Assembly (NCBI GenBank): GCA_900546635.1
Contig: URDS01000033.1
Coordinates: 1 to 22,854 of the forward strand
Source of the DNA: an uncultured Eubacteriales bacterium
Lineage (GTDB): Bacteria > Bacillota > Clostridia > Oscillospirales > CAG-272
Reading direction: 5' to 3'
Length of the DNA: 22,854 bases
The stretch's first letter is position 1. Every line of letters begins with the position of its first letter. The notes beneath the pieces are model-generated. The model saw only the letters and a program-made list of their open reading frames with translations, searched no databases and was not told the DNA's origin. A program made the translations under genes and the position numbers. Shown in pieces: positions 13,071 to 22,715 of the stretch.

Positions 13071-13790
13071 TTAATTTGCCACATACATTTGTTTGTACGG
13101 GTTTTTACTATCGGGTGTAATGACAGAAAACCGAGCATTTAAGATCGAATCAGCATCATAGCCAAACACCTTGCAAAATTCGGCAATTTCGCCTTGTATG
13201 CTTTCCATATCGGCGCGAACTGCCGTGCGAACGCAAACATTTTTAGGGAAAACGATCCCCTCGGCGCTGTCTCTGAGATAAATTCTGCCGCCGTGCATTC
13301 CGGTGCAGGGAAAGTTGCCGACGATCCTGCGTTTTTTGCCGTTCAGTCCGAGAACCACGATAATTCCGCCGGCCTGATATTCACCGAGGAAGCTTCCCGC
13401 AGAACCTCCGATAACCATAACCGGAATCTTATCCCGATATTCCTTCATATGAATCCCGGCACGGTATCCGGCGTCGCCTTTGATATAAATCTTGCCGCCG
13501 CGCATCGCGTAGCCGGCCGCATCGCCTATATTGCCGTGAATCACGATTTTACCGTCGTTCATCGTATCTCCGACCGCATCCTGCGCGTTGGAATGGATCT
13601 CAATGGCGGCGCCGTCAAGATACGCGCCCAAAGCGTTGCCGGGAATACCGTCGATCGTAATCTGCTTGTTCTTCATTCCGGCAGCAATAAAGCGCTGACC
13701 GCAGCACCCGGTTATGCGGACATCTTCATCGGATTGCCGTATTTTTTGGTTTAAGGCCTGATGGTCAAGATTTTTTGCATCCAATACCAT
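13071..13790 (-). CDS. Glutamate synthase GXGXG-domain subunit (GltB C-terminal domain as separate protein)
   Basis: A 239-aa protein equal to the C-terminal beta-helix domain of large-subunit glutamate synthase. It contains the repeating glycine pattern: GNALGAYLDGAAIEI, GDTMNDGKIVIHGNIGDAAG (parts), MRGGKIYIKGDAGYRAG (parts), and GGSAGSFLGEYQAGG with HGGRIYLR. The domain is structural and couples the amidotransferase and synthase parts. In Archaea and some Clostridia and Thermotogae it is a separate gene. The start is ATG 13790, 5 bases after the oxidoreductase stop; GGAGG inside that gene's end is 12 bases upstream. The longer upstream frame overlaps the previous gene and was not used. Confidence 0.9.
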   Translation of the reverse strand: MVLDAKNLDHQALNQKIRQSDEDVRITGCCGQRFIAAGMKNKQITIDGIPGNALGAYLDGAAIEIHSNAQDAVGDTMNDGKIVIHGNIGDAAGYAMRGGKIYIKGDAGYRAGIHMKEYRDKIPVMVIGGSAGSFLGEYQAGGIIVVLGLNGKKRRIVGNFPCTGMHGGRIYLRDSAEGIVFPKNVCVRTAVRADMESIQGEIAEFCKVFGYDADSILNARFSVITPDSKNPYKQMYVAN

Positions 13791-13794
13791 AATA

Positions 13795-15042
13795 TTATAC
13801 CACACCTCCGAATTTATTTCTACGATCCTGCGCAGAAAATGCCATAAAAGTTGCATTTTCTTTCAGCAAATCAAAATCTACGGTATCAAGCGGTATCCGC
13901 TCCCGAATCAACGCGGTATAAACGCCGCCTCTTTCTACCTTGTCAATGAGGATATACCCTTTGAGCAATCTGTTGCATACAAAAAACTTTTTGCAGGAAA
14001 CCTCATTCTTCTTCATATATACGGTTCCGCCGTCTTTCTCAGCGGTATAGCTGCCGGCGGTCATAATATGCAGGCCGAAAAAGCCGATTGAATTCATGGG
14101 AATGGCTTTGTCAAAGACCGCCTCGCCTCCTGCCATATTGACGCCCGCTGCGTGTCCCTGCATATAGGCATTGGGAAGCAGCGCCAGCACACGCTTATCT
14201 CCATAAGAAATATCATACCCCTCGGTACAATCTCCGGCGGCATAGATATCGGGCAGATTTGTCCGCATCGCTTCGTCTACAACGATTCCGCGTCCCACTC
14301 TGCCGCCTATTTCGGATACCAGCGCGGTGTTCGGTCTGACGCCGACGGCAGTTACAAGAATATCAAAGCAGACGGTTTCACCGCTTTTCATAACGGCTTT
14401 ATTGGATTCAAACCGCGCAACACTGTCCGACATCATAAATTCAATTCCGTTGTTTTCAAGATGCTTCTGCACAATAGGCGCCGTATCGTCATCGAGGATA
14501 CTGGAAAGAACCCTGTCCGCCAGATCGCAGACCGTAATGCTTTTTACTCTGCCGCGCAGCCCCTCCGCGCATTTTAGGCCAATCAGCCCCGCGCCGATGA
14601 TAAGCACCCTTGATTCGGGCGTGATCGCCTTTTCAAGCGCCAGCGTATCATCCAGCGTCATAAAGGAAAACCGGTTTTTTACAGCATCCAGTCCGTCAAA
14701 CGGCGGGACAAAAGGCGAGGCGCCGGCGGCAACGCACAAAGCGGAAAACGGTATGGCGCGTTCATCGGATAAAACAACCGTTTTTTTCGCATAATCAATT
14801 TTTACGGCGGCTGCTCCGTAGATAACCTCGCATCCGTTTTCCGCGTAAAAACCTTTCGGCCGGTAGCCTATCCTTTCAAGATCGGTTTTGCCCTCAAGAT
14901 AATAGGAAATCAGCGGACGGCAGTAAACCGGATGGTTTTCTTTGGATACGACGACGATTTTGCCGTCTTTGTCCACGCTGCGAATGCCCTCGATGCATCC
15001 CGCGGCGGCAATACCGTTTCCGATAATTACATACTGTTTCAT
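13795..15042 (-). CDS. FAD/NAD(P)-dependent oxidoreductase of the split glutamate synthase
   Basis: A 415-aa two-dinucleotide flavoprotein. The FAD-binding motif IIGNGIAAAG is at the N-terminus, the NAD(P)H motif IIGAGLIGLKCAEGL is at about 146-160, and the FAD phosphate motif IYAAGDCTEG at about 263-272. Near the N-terminus HPVYCRPLISYYLEG resembles the nitrite-reductase/rubredoxin-reductase type. It probably passes electrons from NAD(P)H to the Fe-S proteins of the synthase, replacing the small subunit GltD. The start is ATG 15042 with GAGGAG 10 bases upstream, 4 bases after the ferredoxin stop. Close packing with both neighbours supports a shared complex. Confidence 0.9.
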   Translation of the reverse strand: MKQYVIIGNGIAAAGCIEGIRSVDKDGKIVVVSKENHPVYCRPLISYYLEGKTDLERIGYRPKGFYAENGCEVIYGAAAVKIDYAKKTVVLSDERAIPFSALCVAAGASPFVPPFDGLDAVKNRFSFMTLDDTLALEKAITPESRVLIIGAGLIGLKCAEGLRGRVKSITVCDLADRVLSSILDDDTAPIVQKHLENNGIEFMMSDSVARFESNKAVMKSGETVCFDILVTAVGVRPNTALVSEIGGRVGRGIVVDEAMRTNLPDIYAAGDCTEGYDISYGDKRVLALLPNAYMQGHAAGVNMAGGEAVFDKAIPMNSIGFFGLHIMTAGSYTAEKDGGTVYMKKNEVSCKKFFVCNRLLKGYILIDKVERGGVYTALIRERIPLDTVDFDLLKENATFMAFSAQDRRNKFGGVV

Positions 15043-15046
15043 CTGC

Positions 15047-15475
15047 TTATCTCTCCTCATATACGATCGCTCTGTTCGGACAGCCTTTGACGCAAGCCGG
15101 TTCACCGCAGGCGTTTTCAAGACAGAGTTCGCATTTCTGTACCGTACCGTTTTCGGACACGGAAAGCGCGCCGTAAGGACACGCCATAATACAGCTTAAA
15201 CAGCCCACGCATTTTTTCCGATCCACGCAGATTCTTCCGTTGTCCATATGCAAAGCGCCTGAAATACAGCTTTTTACGCACAGCGGATCCCTGCAATGCC
15301 TGCAGGACACGGCAAAGTGGATTGTATCGTCCCCGTCCACAGAGATCCTCGGAACGATTTTCCTGCCTTTCAGCGCCTTGACCATATCGGAAATCCCGGA
15401 GTTGGCAAAAGCACAGTTGTATTCGCACAAGTGACAGCCGAGGCACCACGCTTCGTTTACGTACACACGCTTCAT
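15047..15475 (-). CDS. Four-cluster [4Fe-4S] ferredoxin-like electron carrier
   Basis: A 142-aa protein of the HycB/DMSO-reductase-B type. Four Cys groups can be seen: C11-C14-C17-C21, C58-C61-C66-C70, C89-C92-C95-C99 and C115-C118-C128-C132 (with Cys123 extra), enough for four [4Fe-4S] clusters. Ligands are probably shared between groups, as in relatives. It should carry electrons from the FAD subunit to the synthase core. ATG 15475 has AGGAGG 9 bases upstream; the GTG at 15484 is too close to that site. The gene lies 12 bases after the synthase core gene. Confidence 0.9.
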   Translation of the reverse strand: MKRVYVNEAWCLGCHLCEYNCAFANSGISDMVKALKGRKIVPRISVDGDDTIHFAVSCRHCRDPLCVKSCISGALHMDNGRICVDRKKCVGCLSCIMACPYGALSVSENGTVQKCELCLENACGEPACVKGCPNRAIVYEER

Positions 15476-15487
15476 TGTCCGCACCTC

Positions 15488-16993
15488 CTATTCGCCGGCA
15501 TGGGATATGCCGAGAATCTCAAGCTCTTTTTCGGTAAGACCGATCCCGCGGAGCATCAAACGATTTCCGCGCAAAGCTTCGATCGAATTGATCCCCATAC
15601 CGCCCATAAGTTCCTTGATTTCATGCCGCCAGGCGTTCATCAGATTGACAAGGCGCGCGCTTCCGATTTCGGGATTCAGGCGCTTGACAAGCTCAGGACG
15701 CTGCGTTGCAATGCCCCAGTTGCATTTTCCGGTCTGACAGGTTCTGCACAAATGGCAGCCGAGAGCAAGGAGGGCGGCCGTGGCAATATAGCAGGCGTCC
15801 GCACCGAGGGCGATCGCCTTGACGACATCCGCGGAACTTCGGATACTGCCGCCGACCACGATCGAAACATTGTTTCGTATCCCCTCGTCGCGCAGACGCT
15901 TATCCACGGACGCCAGCGCAAGCTCGATCGGAATGCCTACATGATCCCGGATTCTGGTCGGCGCGGCTCCCGTGCCGCCTCTGCAGCCGTCAATGGCGAT
16001 AATATCCGCGCCGCTTCTGGCGATGCCGCTCGCGATGGCGGCGATATTGTGGACAGCCGCAACCTTAACAATAACCGGCTTTTTATATTCAGTCGCTTCT
16101 TTCAGGGAGTAAACCAACTGCCGCAGATCCTCGATAGAATAAATATCGTGATGAGGCGCCGGTGAAATGGCGTCCGAACCTTCGGGAATCATGCGCGTGC
16201 GCGAAACGTCGCCCACGATCTTAGCGCCGGGCAGATGCCCGCCGATTCCCGGCTTCGCCCCCTGCCCCATTTTGATTTCGACCGCGGCGCCGGCTTCTAA
16301 ATAATCCTTATATACGCCGAAACGCCCGGAGGCTACCTGAACGATTGTATTTTCACCATAGACGTAAAAATCCTCATGCAAGCCGCCCTCTCCGGTATTA
16401 TAATAAATTCCGAGTTCCCTTGCAGCGGTCGCCAGCGACTTGTGCGCATTATAGCTGATCGAGCCGTAGCTCATAGCCGAAAACATCACAGGCATAGACA
16501 GTTCAAGCTGCGGCTCCAGCTTGCAGAGAATCCGCCCGTTTTTGTCCTTTTCGATCCGTCCGGGTTTCTTTCCGAGAAACACCTTTGTTTCCATCGGCTC
16601 CCGAAGCGGGTCGATAGACGGATTGGTGACCTGAGAGGCATTGATTAGAATTTTATCCCAATATACCGGCAGCGGCTTGGGATTGCCCATCGAAGAAAGC
16701 AGTACGCCGCCGCTGTTTGCCTGTTTGTATATCTCCCGGACGGTTTCATCCTGCCAGTTGGCGTTTTCGCGCAGCCTGCAATCGCTCTTTACGATTTTTA
16801 ATGCCCGCGTCGGACACAGAGACACGCAGCGCTGGCAGTTTACACATTTTGATTCATCCGCCAGCATAACCCCGCGGTCTTTATCATAGGAATGAACCTC
16901 GTTGGCGCATTGCCGCTCGCACACGCGGCAGGCAATGCATCTGCTCTCGTTTCGGATGACTTCAAATTCAGGATAAATAAATTCAACGCTCAT
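15488..16993 (-). CDS. gltB: Glutamate synthase FMN/Fe-S central subunit with N-terminal 2[4Fe-4S] ferredoxin domain
   Basis: The catalytic core that forms glutamate from 2-oxoglutarate and ammonia. Residues 1-65 form a ferredoxin domain with C19-C22-C25-C29 and C50-C53-C56-C60. From about 90 to 470 comes the FMN-binding TIM barrel: MPVMFSAMSYGSIS, TGEGGLHEDF, QGAKPGIGGHLPG, SPAPHHDIYSIEDL, DGCRGGTGAAP, and GGSIRSSADVVKAIALGAD (parts). Cys413, 416, 419 and 424 in GCHLCRTCQTGKC supply the 3Fe-4S site of the family. The 501-aa length fits the archaeal-type single-domain form. ATG 16993 overlaps the amidotransferase stop by 11 bases (translational coupling); the GTG at 17002 is too close to AAGGA. 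Confidence 0.95.
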   Translation of the reverse strand: MSVEFIYPEFEVIRNESRCIACRVCERQCANEVHSYDKDRGVMLADESKCVNCQRCVSLCPTRALKIVKSDCRLRENANWQDETVREIYKQANSGGVLLSSMGNPKPLPVYWDKILINASQVTNPSIDPLREPMETKVFLGKKPGRIEKDKNGRILCKLEPQLELSMPVMFSAMSYGSISYNAHKSLATAARELGIYYNTGEGGLHEDFYVYGENTIVQVASGRFGVYKDYLEAGAAVEIKMGQGAKPGIGGHLPGAKIVGDVSRTRMIPEGSDAISPAPHHDIYSIEDLRQLVYSLKEATEYKKPVIVKVAAVHNIAAIASGIARSGADIIAIDGCRGGTGAAPTRIRDHVGIPIELALASVDKRLRDEGIRNNVSIVVGGSIRSSADVVKAIALGADACYIATAALLALGCHLCRTCQTGKCNWGIATQRPELVKRLNPEIGSARLVNLMNAWRHEIKELMGGMGINSIEALRGNRLMLRGIGLTEKELEILGISHAGE

Positions 16994-18089
16994 TCGTCGC
17001 ACCGTCCTTTACCTTAACAATCACGGCTTCGCCGCCGGCCGGAGCCCAGATCTTTTCCGCATTCGGTTCCATGACCCGGATCGCCGCTTCTTCACTTGCG
17101 ATATACACCTTATCATCCTTTTCGCCCACGACCATCGAGCGAAGCTTCAAGCGGTCGTTGAGCGCCATCAGGCCGCCGCTAAAACCGAACACAATCGAAA
17201 AGGGGCCGGTAATCAAAAGGCTTGAAAAAACGGTGCGCAGATATTTCAGTTTTTCCCGCTCCGCTTCATCCGTTACCGCCGAAATCGTGCTCCAGAACGG
17301 TGCGGCGATAACGTTTGCCGCTTCATTTAAAGAAAGCTTTTGCACGCGGAGCAGATAATCCATAATATAAGTGATAACCTCGGTATCGGTTTGCAGGGTG
17401 CATTTATAACCGAACATTTCAATGAAACGGCGGTTGGCGTCATACGAGGAAATCTCGCCGTTATGTACAATCGAATAGTCAAGCAGCGTAAAAGGATGCG
17501 CGCCGCCCCACCAGCCGGGCGTATTGGTCGGGTATCTGCCGTGCGCGGTCCATGCGTAGCCCGCATATTCCTCCAATTTATAGAATACGCCGACATCCTC
17601 CGGGAAACCGACAGCCTTAAAGGTTCCCATATTCTTTCCGCTGGAAAAGACGTATGCTCCGGGCATTTCCGTATTGATCTTCATCACGGTCCGCGCGACA
17701 AATTCCTTTTCATCGAGTTGAAAGCTTGCCAGCATGGAATGAAAGGGCGCAACAAAATATCTCCATATAATAGGCTCGTCGGTAATGGCCGGAATCTTCC
17801 TTGTGGGAATAATCTCGGATTTTACGATTTCAAAACGTTCTTTCAGAAAGACTTCGCAGTTCTTGCGTGATTCTCTGTTGTTGAAAAACATATGCAGCGC
17901 ATAAAAGTCTTTATACTCCGGATAGATGCCGTATGCGGCAAATCCGCCGCCGAGCCCGTTGGAACGGTCGTGCATCGGTTTCATGGATTCAATGATTTTT
18001 TCTCCGGTCATTCTGTTTTTGTCTTTGGAAATCACGGCGGCAATGGCGCAGCCGGAGGGGATGCGTACCTGACCTTCAATCCTATTCAT
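16983..18089 (-). CDS. Class II glutamine amidotransferase subunit of glutamate synthase
   Basis: Releases ammonia from glutamine for the synthase core. The 368-aa protein has the Ntn-hydrolase pattern: PSGCAIAAV near the start, DRSNGLGGGFA, WTAHGRYPTNTPGWWGGAHP (parts: HGRYPTN, GGAHPF), SIVHNGEISS and LQTDTEVITY. The probable nucleophile is Cys14, behind a 13-residue propeptide that must be removed. In full-length GltB this domain is fused to the core; here it is the first gene of an operon in which the subunits are split. ATG 18089 has AAAGGA about 12 bases upstream; the longer frame to 18140 is inside the regulatory leader and was rejected. Confidence 0.92.
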   Translation of the reverse strand: MNRIEGQVRIPSGCAIAAVISKDKNRMTGEKIIESMKPMHDRSNGLGGGFAAYGIYPEYKDFYALHMFFNNRESRKNCEVFLKERFEIVKSEIIPTRKIPAITDEPIIWRYFVAPFHSMLASFQLDEKEFVARTVMKINTEMPGAYVFSSGKNMGTFKAVGFPEDVGVFYKLEEYAGYAWTAHGRYPTNTPGWWGGAHPFTLLDYSIVHNGEISSYDANRRFIEMFGYKCTLQTDTEVITYIMDYLLRVQKLSLNEAANVIAAPFWSTISAVTDEAEREKLKYLRTVFSSLLITGPFSIVFGFSGGLMALNDRLKLRSMVVGEKDDKVYIASEEAAIRVMEPNAEKIWAPAGGEAVIVKVKDGATNER

Positions 18090-18108
18090 AGTGCATGCTT
18101 TCCTTTCT

Positions 18109-18190
18109 TGCTTAAAGAACAAATGAGCAAAGGCGCTCATTTTGGCACAGAACTACTGATCTGTATCCAAATGAACGCCTTTGCTCATTT
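18109..18190 (-). promoter_or_regulatory. ANTAR-type leader of the glutamate synthase operon
   Basis: On the minus strand, ATGAGC-AAAGGC-GTTCAT (18188-18171) is a 6-bp stem with a six-base loop, A at position 1 and G at 4. Its 5' arm also belongs to a longer 15-bp perfect stem (18190-18176 with 18135-18121) that, with an inner extension, would be followed by TTTGTTCTTT. The two folds exclude each other, as in an antiterminator/terminator switch. The apical hairpin between (about 18141-18165) has an eight-base loop. Confidence 0.75.
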
Positions 18191-18198
18191 CATCTGCC

Positions 18199-18227
18199 AT
18201 TGTACATTATTTTTTCTGCTTTGTCAA
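18199..18227 (-). promoter_or_regulatory. Promoter of the glutamate synthase operon
   Basis: On the minus strand TTGACA (18227-18222), 17 bp, TACAAT (18204-18199). Perfect -35 and spacing. The expected start, near 18192, is only a few bases before the hexaloop hairpin. Confidence 0.85.
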
Positions 18228-18279
18228 TGGCAAAGCAGAAATTTATGCAGGATGTTTTGAAAAAAATTGCAAAAAGGGG

Positions 18280-18308
18280 TTGACAAACGATTTTGAATGG
18301 TGTAAAAT
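18280..18308 (+). promoter_or_regulatory. Promoter of glnN-amt
   Basis: TTGACA (18280-18285), 17 bp, TAAAAT (18303-18308). Perfect -35 and spacing; the expected start, near 18315, lies just before the first hexaloop hairpin. The leader to the glnN ATG is about 330 nt. Confidence 0.85.
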
Positions 18309-18317
18309 GCGAAGCAT

Positions 18318-18371
18318 AAAGGCAAGGGCGTCTTTGAGATCGAAGTCTCGAAGTTGTCCTATTTTTTATTT
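18318..18371 (+). promoter_or_regulatory. ANTAR-type hairpin A and overlapping terminator in the glnN leader
   Basis: AAAGGC-AAGGGC-GTCTTT (18318-18335) is a 6-bp stem (one G-U) with a loop that has A1 and G4. A competing fold uses CTTTGAGA/TCTCGAAG (18332-18339 with 18346-18353, loop TCGAAG) plus AGGCAA/TTGTCCT (18320-18325 with 18354-18360), followed by ATTTTTTATTT. The two cannot coexist, so this looks like a terminator that hairpin A prevents. Confidence 0.75.
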
Positions 18372-18392
18372 CATAACGCATTCGACAGGCAA

Positions 18393-18446
18393 AAAGGCAA
18401 AGGCGTCTTTAAGCGGTTTACACCCTTAAGGACGTCTTTGCTGTTT
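18393..18446 (+). promoter_or_regulatory. ANTAR-type hairpin B nested in an 18-bp stem
   Basis: AAAGGC-AAAGGC-GTCTTT (18393-18410) repeats the hexaloop hairpin with A1 and G4. The competing stem pairs 18396-18413 with 18425-18442 along 18 bp with only G-U wobbles, loop of 11, followed by GTTTTGC. The U-tract is short, so this is a weaker terminator than A. Confidence 0.65.
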
Positions 18447-18499
18447 TGCAAGAAAAAGCAATGCCGCATGCAGACAAGATCGCAAAACGGTCTCCGGCG

Positions 18500-18541
18500 C
18501 GGCGGCTTTGCGCAGCCGTCGGCGCTGTGACGGCACAGCGC
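18500..18541 (+). promoter_or_regulatory. Two GC-rich hairpins in the glnN leader
   Basis: 18500-18507 pairs with 18514-18521 (8 bp, one G-U, loop TTGCGC). Directly after it 18522-18529 pairs with 18534-18541 (8 bp, perfect, loop ACGG), followed by the T-rich ATCATTTAATTTTC. They separate hairpins B and C. Their role is unclear: a further terminator is possible. Confidence 0.5.
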
Positions 18542-18567
18542 ATCATTTAATTTTCAATATGGAAAGG

Positions 18568-18621
18568 TAAAGGCAAAGACGTCTGAACTGTCCCGTGCGG
18601 ATACAGGTGTCTTTGCCTTTA
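18568..18621 (+). promoter_or_regulatory. ANTAR-type hairpin C beside the glnN ribosome binding site
   Basis: AGGC-AAAGAC-GTCT (18571-18584) has a six-base loop with A1 and G4. The competing stem pairs 18568-18580 with 18609-18621 (13 bp perfect). No U-tract follows; instead AAAGGAG (18628-18634) comes 7 bases later, so C may act at RNA stability or translation and not at termination. Confidence 0.6.
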
Positions 18622-18642
18622 GATTTGAAAGGAGAAACTGCA

Positions 18643-20739
<2,097 letters not shown>

Positions 20740-20781
20740 ATTTCAGTTAAAATTTAAAAAATATTTTAGGGGATGATTGAT

Positions 20782-22533
20782 ATGGCAATAGAGGAAATCA
20801 CCAAACTGATAGGAGAAACGGTAACGTCTGAGGTGTTCGGCGTCTGGTTTTTGATTGGAGCCGCCCTCGTATTCTTCATGCAGGCAGGCTTCGCAATGGT
20901 AGAGACCGGTTTTACCAGAGCCAAGAATGCCGGCAACATCATCATGAAAAATCTGATGGACTTTTGCATCGGAACGGTTGTGTTCGTTTTGCTCGGATTT
21001 AGTCTGATGATGGCTGAGGATTATGTGTTCGGTTTGATCGGTATTCCGAATCTGAATATTTTTACCGATTTCGGCGGCTTTATTCAAGGAAACGCCTCAA
21101 GCTTCGTCTTTAATCTTGTGTTCTGCGCCACTGCCGCAACCATTGTTTCCGGATCAATGGCGGAAAGAACAAAATTTATTTCCTACTGCATTTACTCAGG
21201 CGTTATCTCGCTTTTTGTCTACCCAATCGAGGCGGGTTGGATTTGGAACAGTCAGGGGTGGCTTGCAAAGCTCGGATTCCACGATTTTGCCGGTTCCGCC
21301 GCCATCCATTCGGTCGGCGGTGTCACCGCCCTGATCGGCGCGATCATGGTCGGTCCCCGTCTTGGCAAATATGTGAAAGATAAAGCCGGCAAGATTACAA
21401 AAGTCAATGCCATTCCCGGACATTCCATTACGCTCGGCGCGCTCGGATGCTTTATCTTATGGTTTGGCTGGTACGGATTTAACGGAGCCGCGGCTTGGAA
21501 TGGATCTTCACTTGCTTCCATATTTCTTACGACCACGATTGCGCCCGCTGTCGCAACCTGTACCACGATGATCTTCACTTGGATCAAAAACGGCAAGCCC
21601 GATGTTTCCATGTGCCTGAATGCCTCGCTGGCTGGATTGGTTGGAATCACCGCCGGGTGCGACGCGTTGGACGCCATAGGTTCGATCGTTGTCGGTATCG
21701 TTTCCGGCATACTAGTTGTGGTGGTTGTTGAATTTCTTGATTTGAAATTGCATATCGACGATCCCGTGGGCGCGGTAGGCGTTCACCTTGCCAATGGTGT
21801 TTGGGGAACTGTCGCCGTCGGTCTTTTGGCAAACCCCGAAGCTCCCGCCGGGCTAAGCGGCCTGTTCTATACCGGAAGCGCAAAGCTGCTCGGTATTCAA
21901 ATTATCGGTATCCTCGCCGTTCTGACATGGACTATCGTTCTGATGACCGCCTCATTCTTCGTCATCAAGAAAACCGTGGGACTTCGTGTTTCCGCAGAGG
22001 AAGAAATCAAGGGCCTTGACAGCACGGAGCACGGACTTCCGAGCGCATACGCCGATTTTGTTCCCGCCGTTGAAAGCCTTGACTATGGCTATGAAACGGC
22101 AGTTGCGGTCAGCGGAGAGATCCCCGTAGCTGAAGCTGTTCCGGTCAAAAAGGTGCCGACATTTGACGACGGCATGCCTAAGTTTACTAAAATTGAAATC
22201 ATCTGCAAAGAAAACCGCTTTGAGGCTTTAAAACAAGCGTTGACCGGGCTTGGAATCACCGGCATGACCGTATCCCATGTTCTCGGATGCGGACAGCAAA
22301 AAGGCAAGCCTGAATTCTATCGCGGCGTCGAAATCGAAGCCACCCTGCTTCCCAAAATTCAGGTGGACATTGTCGTCAGCAAGGTGCCGGTCAGAAGCGT
22401 GATTGAAACGGCGAAAAAAGTGCTTTATACCGGGCATATCGGCGACGGTAAAATCTTCGTTTACGATGTGGAAAATGTTGTCAAGGTTCGTACCGGCGAA
22501 GAGGGTTACGACGCTCTTCAGGACGTAGAATAG
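20782..22533 (+). CDS. amt: Ammonium transporter fused to a C-terminal PII (GlnK) domain
   Basis: Membrane channel for ammonium with its own regulator attached. Residues about 18-400 form the Amt domain of eleven membrane segments, with the AMVETGFTRAKNAGN signature and the two pore histidines His176 and His335 (AIHSVGG, GVHLANG). An acidic linker (about 405-463) leads to a complete PII domain (about 464-583): KFTKIEIICKENRFEALKQAL (parts), GCGQQKGKPEFYRGVE, LPKIQVDIVV and GKIFVYDVENVVKVRTGEEG (parts). In the T-loop, the uridylylated Tyr51 position is Ile518, while Tyr46's equivalent Tyr513 is kept. So it senses nucleotides and 2-oxoglutarate without uridylylation. ATG 20782 has AGGGG 9 bases upstream; the ATG at 20773 touches that site. 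Confidence 0.95.
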   Translation: MAIEEITKLIGETVTSEVFGVWFLIGAALVFFMQAGFAMVETGFTRAKNAGNIIMKNLMDFCIGTVVFVLLGFSLMMAEDYVFGLIGIPNLNIFTDFGGFIQGNASSFVFNLVFCATAATIVSGSMAERTKFISYCIYSGVISLFVYPIEAGWIWNSQGWLAKLGFHDFAGSAAIHSVGGVTALIGAIMVGPRLGKYVKDKAGKITKVNAIPGHSITLGALGCFILWFGWYGFNGAAAWNGSSLASIFLTTTIAPAVATCTTMIFTWIKNGKPDVSMCLNASLAGLVGITAGCDALDAIGSIVVGIVSGILVVVVVEFLDLKLHIDDPVGAVGVHLANGVWGTVAVGLLANPEAPAGLSGLFYTGSAKLLGIQIIGILAVLTWTIVLMTASFFVIKKTVGLRVSAEEEIKGLDSTEHGLPSAYADFVPAVESLDYGYETAVAVSGEIPVAEAVPVKKVPTFDDGMPKFTKIEIICKENRFEALKQALTGLGITGMTVSHVLGCGQQKGKPEFYRGVEIEATLLPKIQVDIVVSKVPVRSVIETAKKVLYTGHIGDGKIFVYDVENVVKVRTGEEGYDALQDVE

Positions 22534-22619
22534 CGGCAATGAACAAATCATAAAGGAAAAATCGTCTGCGGTTTGACTTCGATCAGACCATGGCGACAGC
22601 AAATAAATAACTCTAAGAA

Positions 22620-22657
22620 CAGCCATCTCTCGATGTAAATCGAAGATGGCTGCTTTC
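22620..22657 (+). terminator. Terminator of glnN-amt
   Basis: CAGCCATCT pairs with AGATGGCTG (22620-22628 with 22644-22652), with an inner stem TCGAT-GTAA-ATCGA (22630-22643), followed by CTTTCT. It runs straight into the repeat at 22654. The stretch 22534-22619 shows nothing recognisable. Confidence 0.75.
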
Positions 22658-22710
22658 TGACCATCGAAAAACCAAGGTTTTCCGACGATAGGGCGTGTAT
22701 AGGCATGAGA
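22654..22710. repeat. Dispersed repeat copy (inverted relative to 1-57)
   Basis: Matches the reverse complement of 1-57 at about 83% by eye, including the internal inverted repeat (ATCGAAAAACC with GGTTTTCCGA) and the shared outer part GGCGTGTATAGGC. It directly abuts the amt terminator, as its partner abuts the hairpin at 57-83. Confidence 0.7.
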
Positions 22711-22715
22711 GGGTA

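Noticed and set aside
13791..13806. TG-G-TATAAT on the minus strand just before the GXGXG gene, a possible internal promoter
   Set aside because: No -35 at the right distance, and the motif overlaps the end codons of the upstream gene; probably chance.
15296..16165. A 289-codon plus-strand open frame
   Set aside because: Antisense to the ferredoxin and glutamate synthase core genes, with low-information sequence and no start signal.
18140..18190. A longer start for the glutamine amidotransferase at 18140
   Set aside because: This would place the start inside the terminator stem of the leader; ATG 18089 has a ribosome binding site and gives the family's usual N-terminus.
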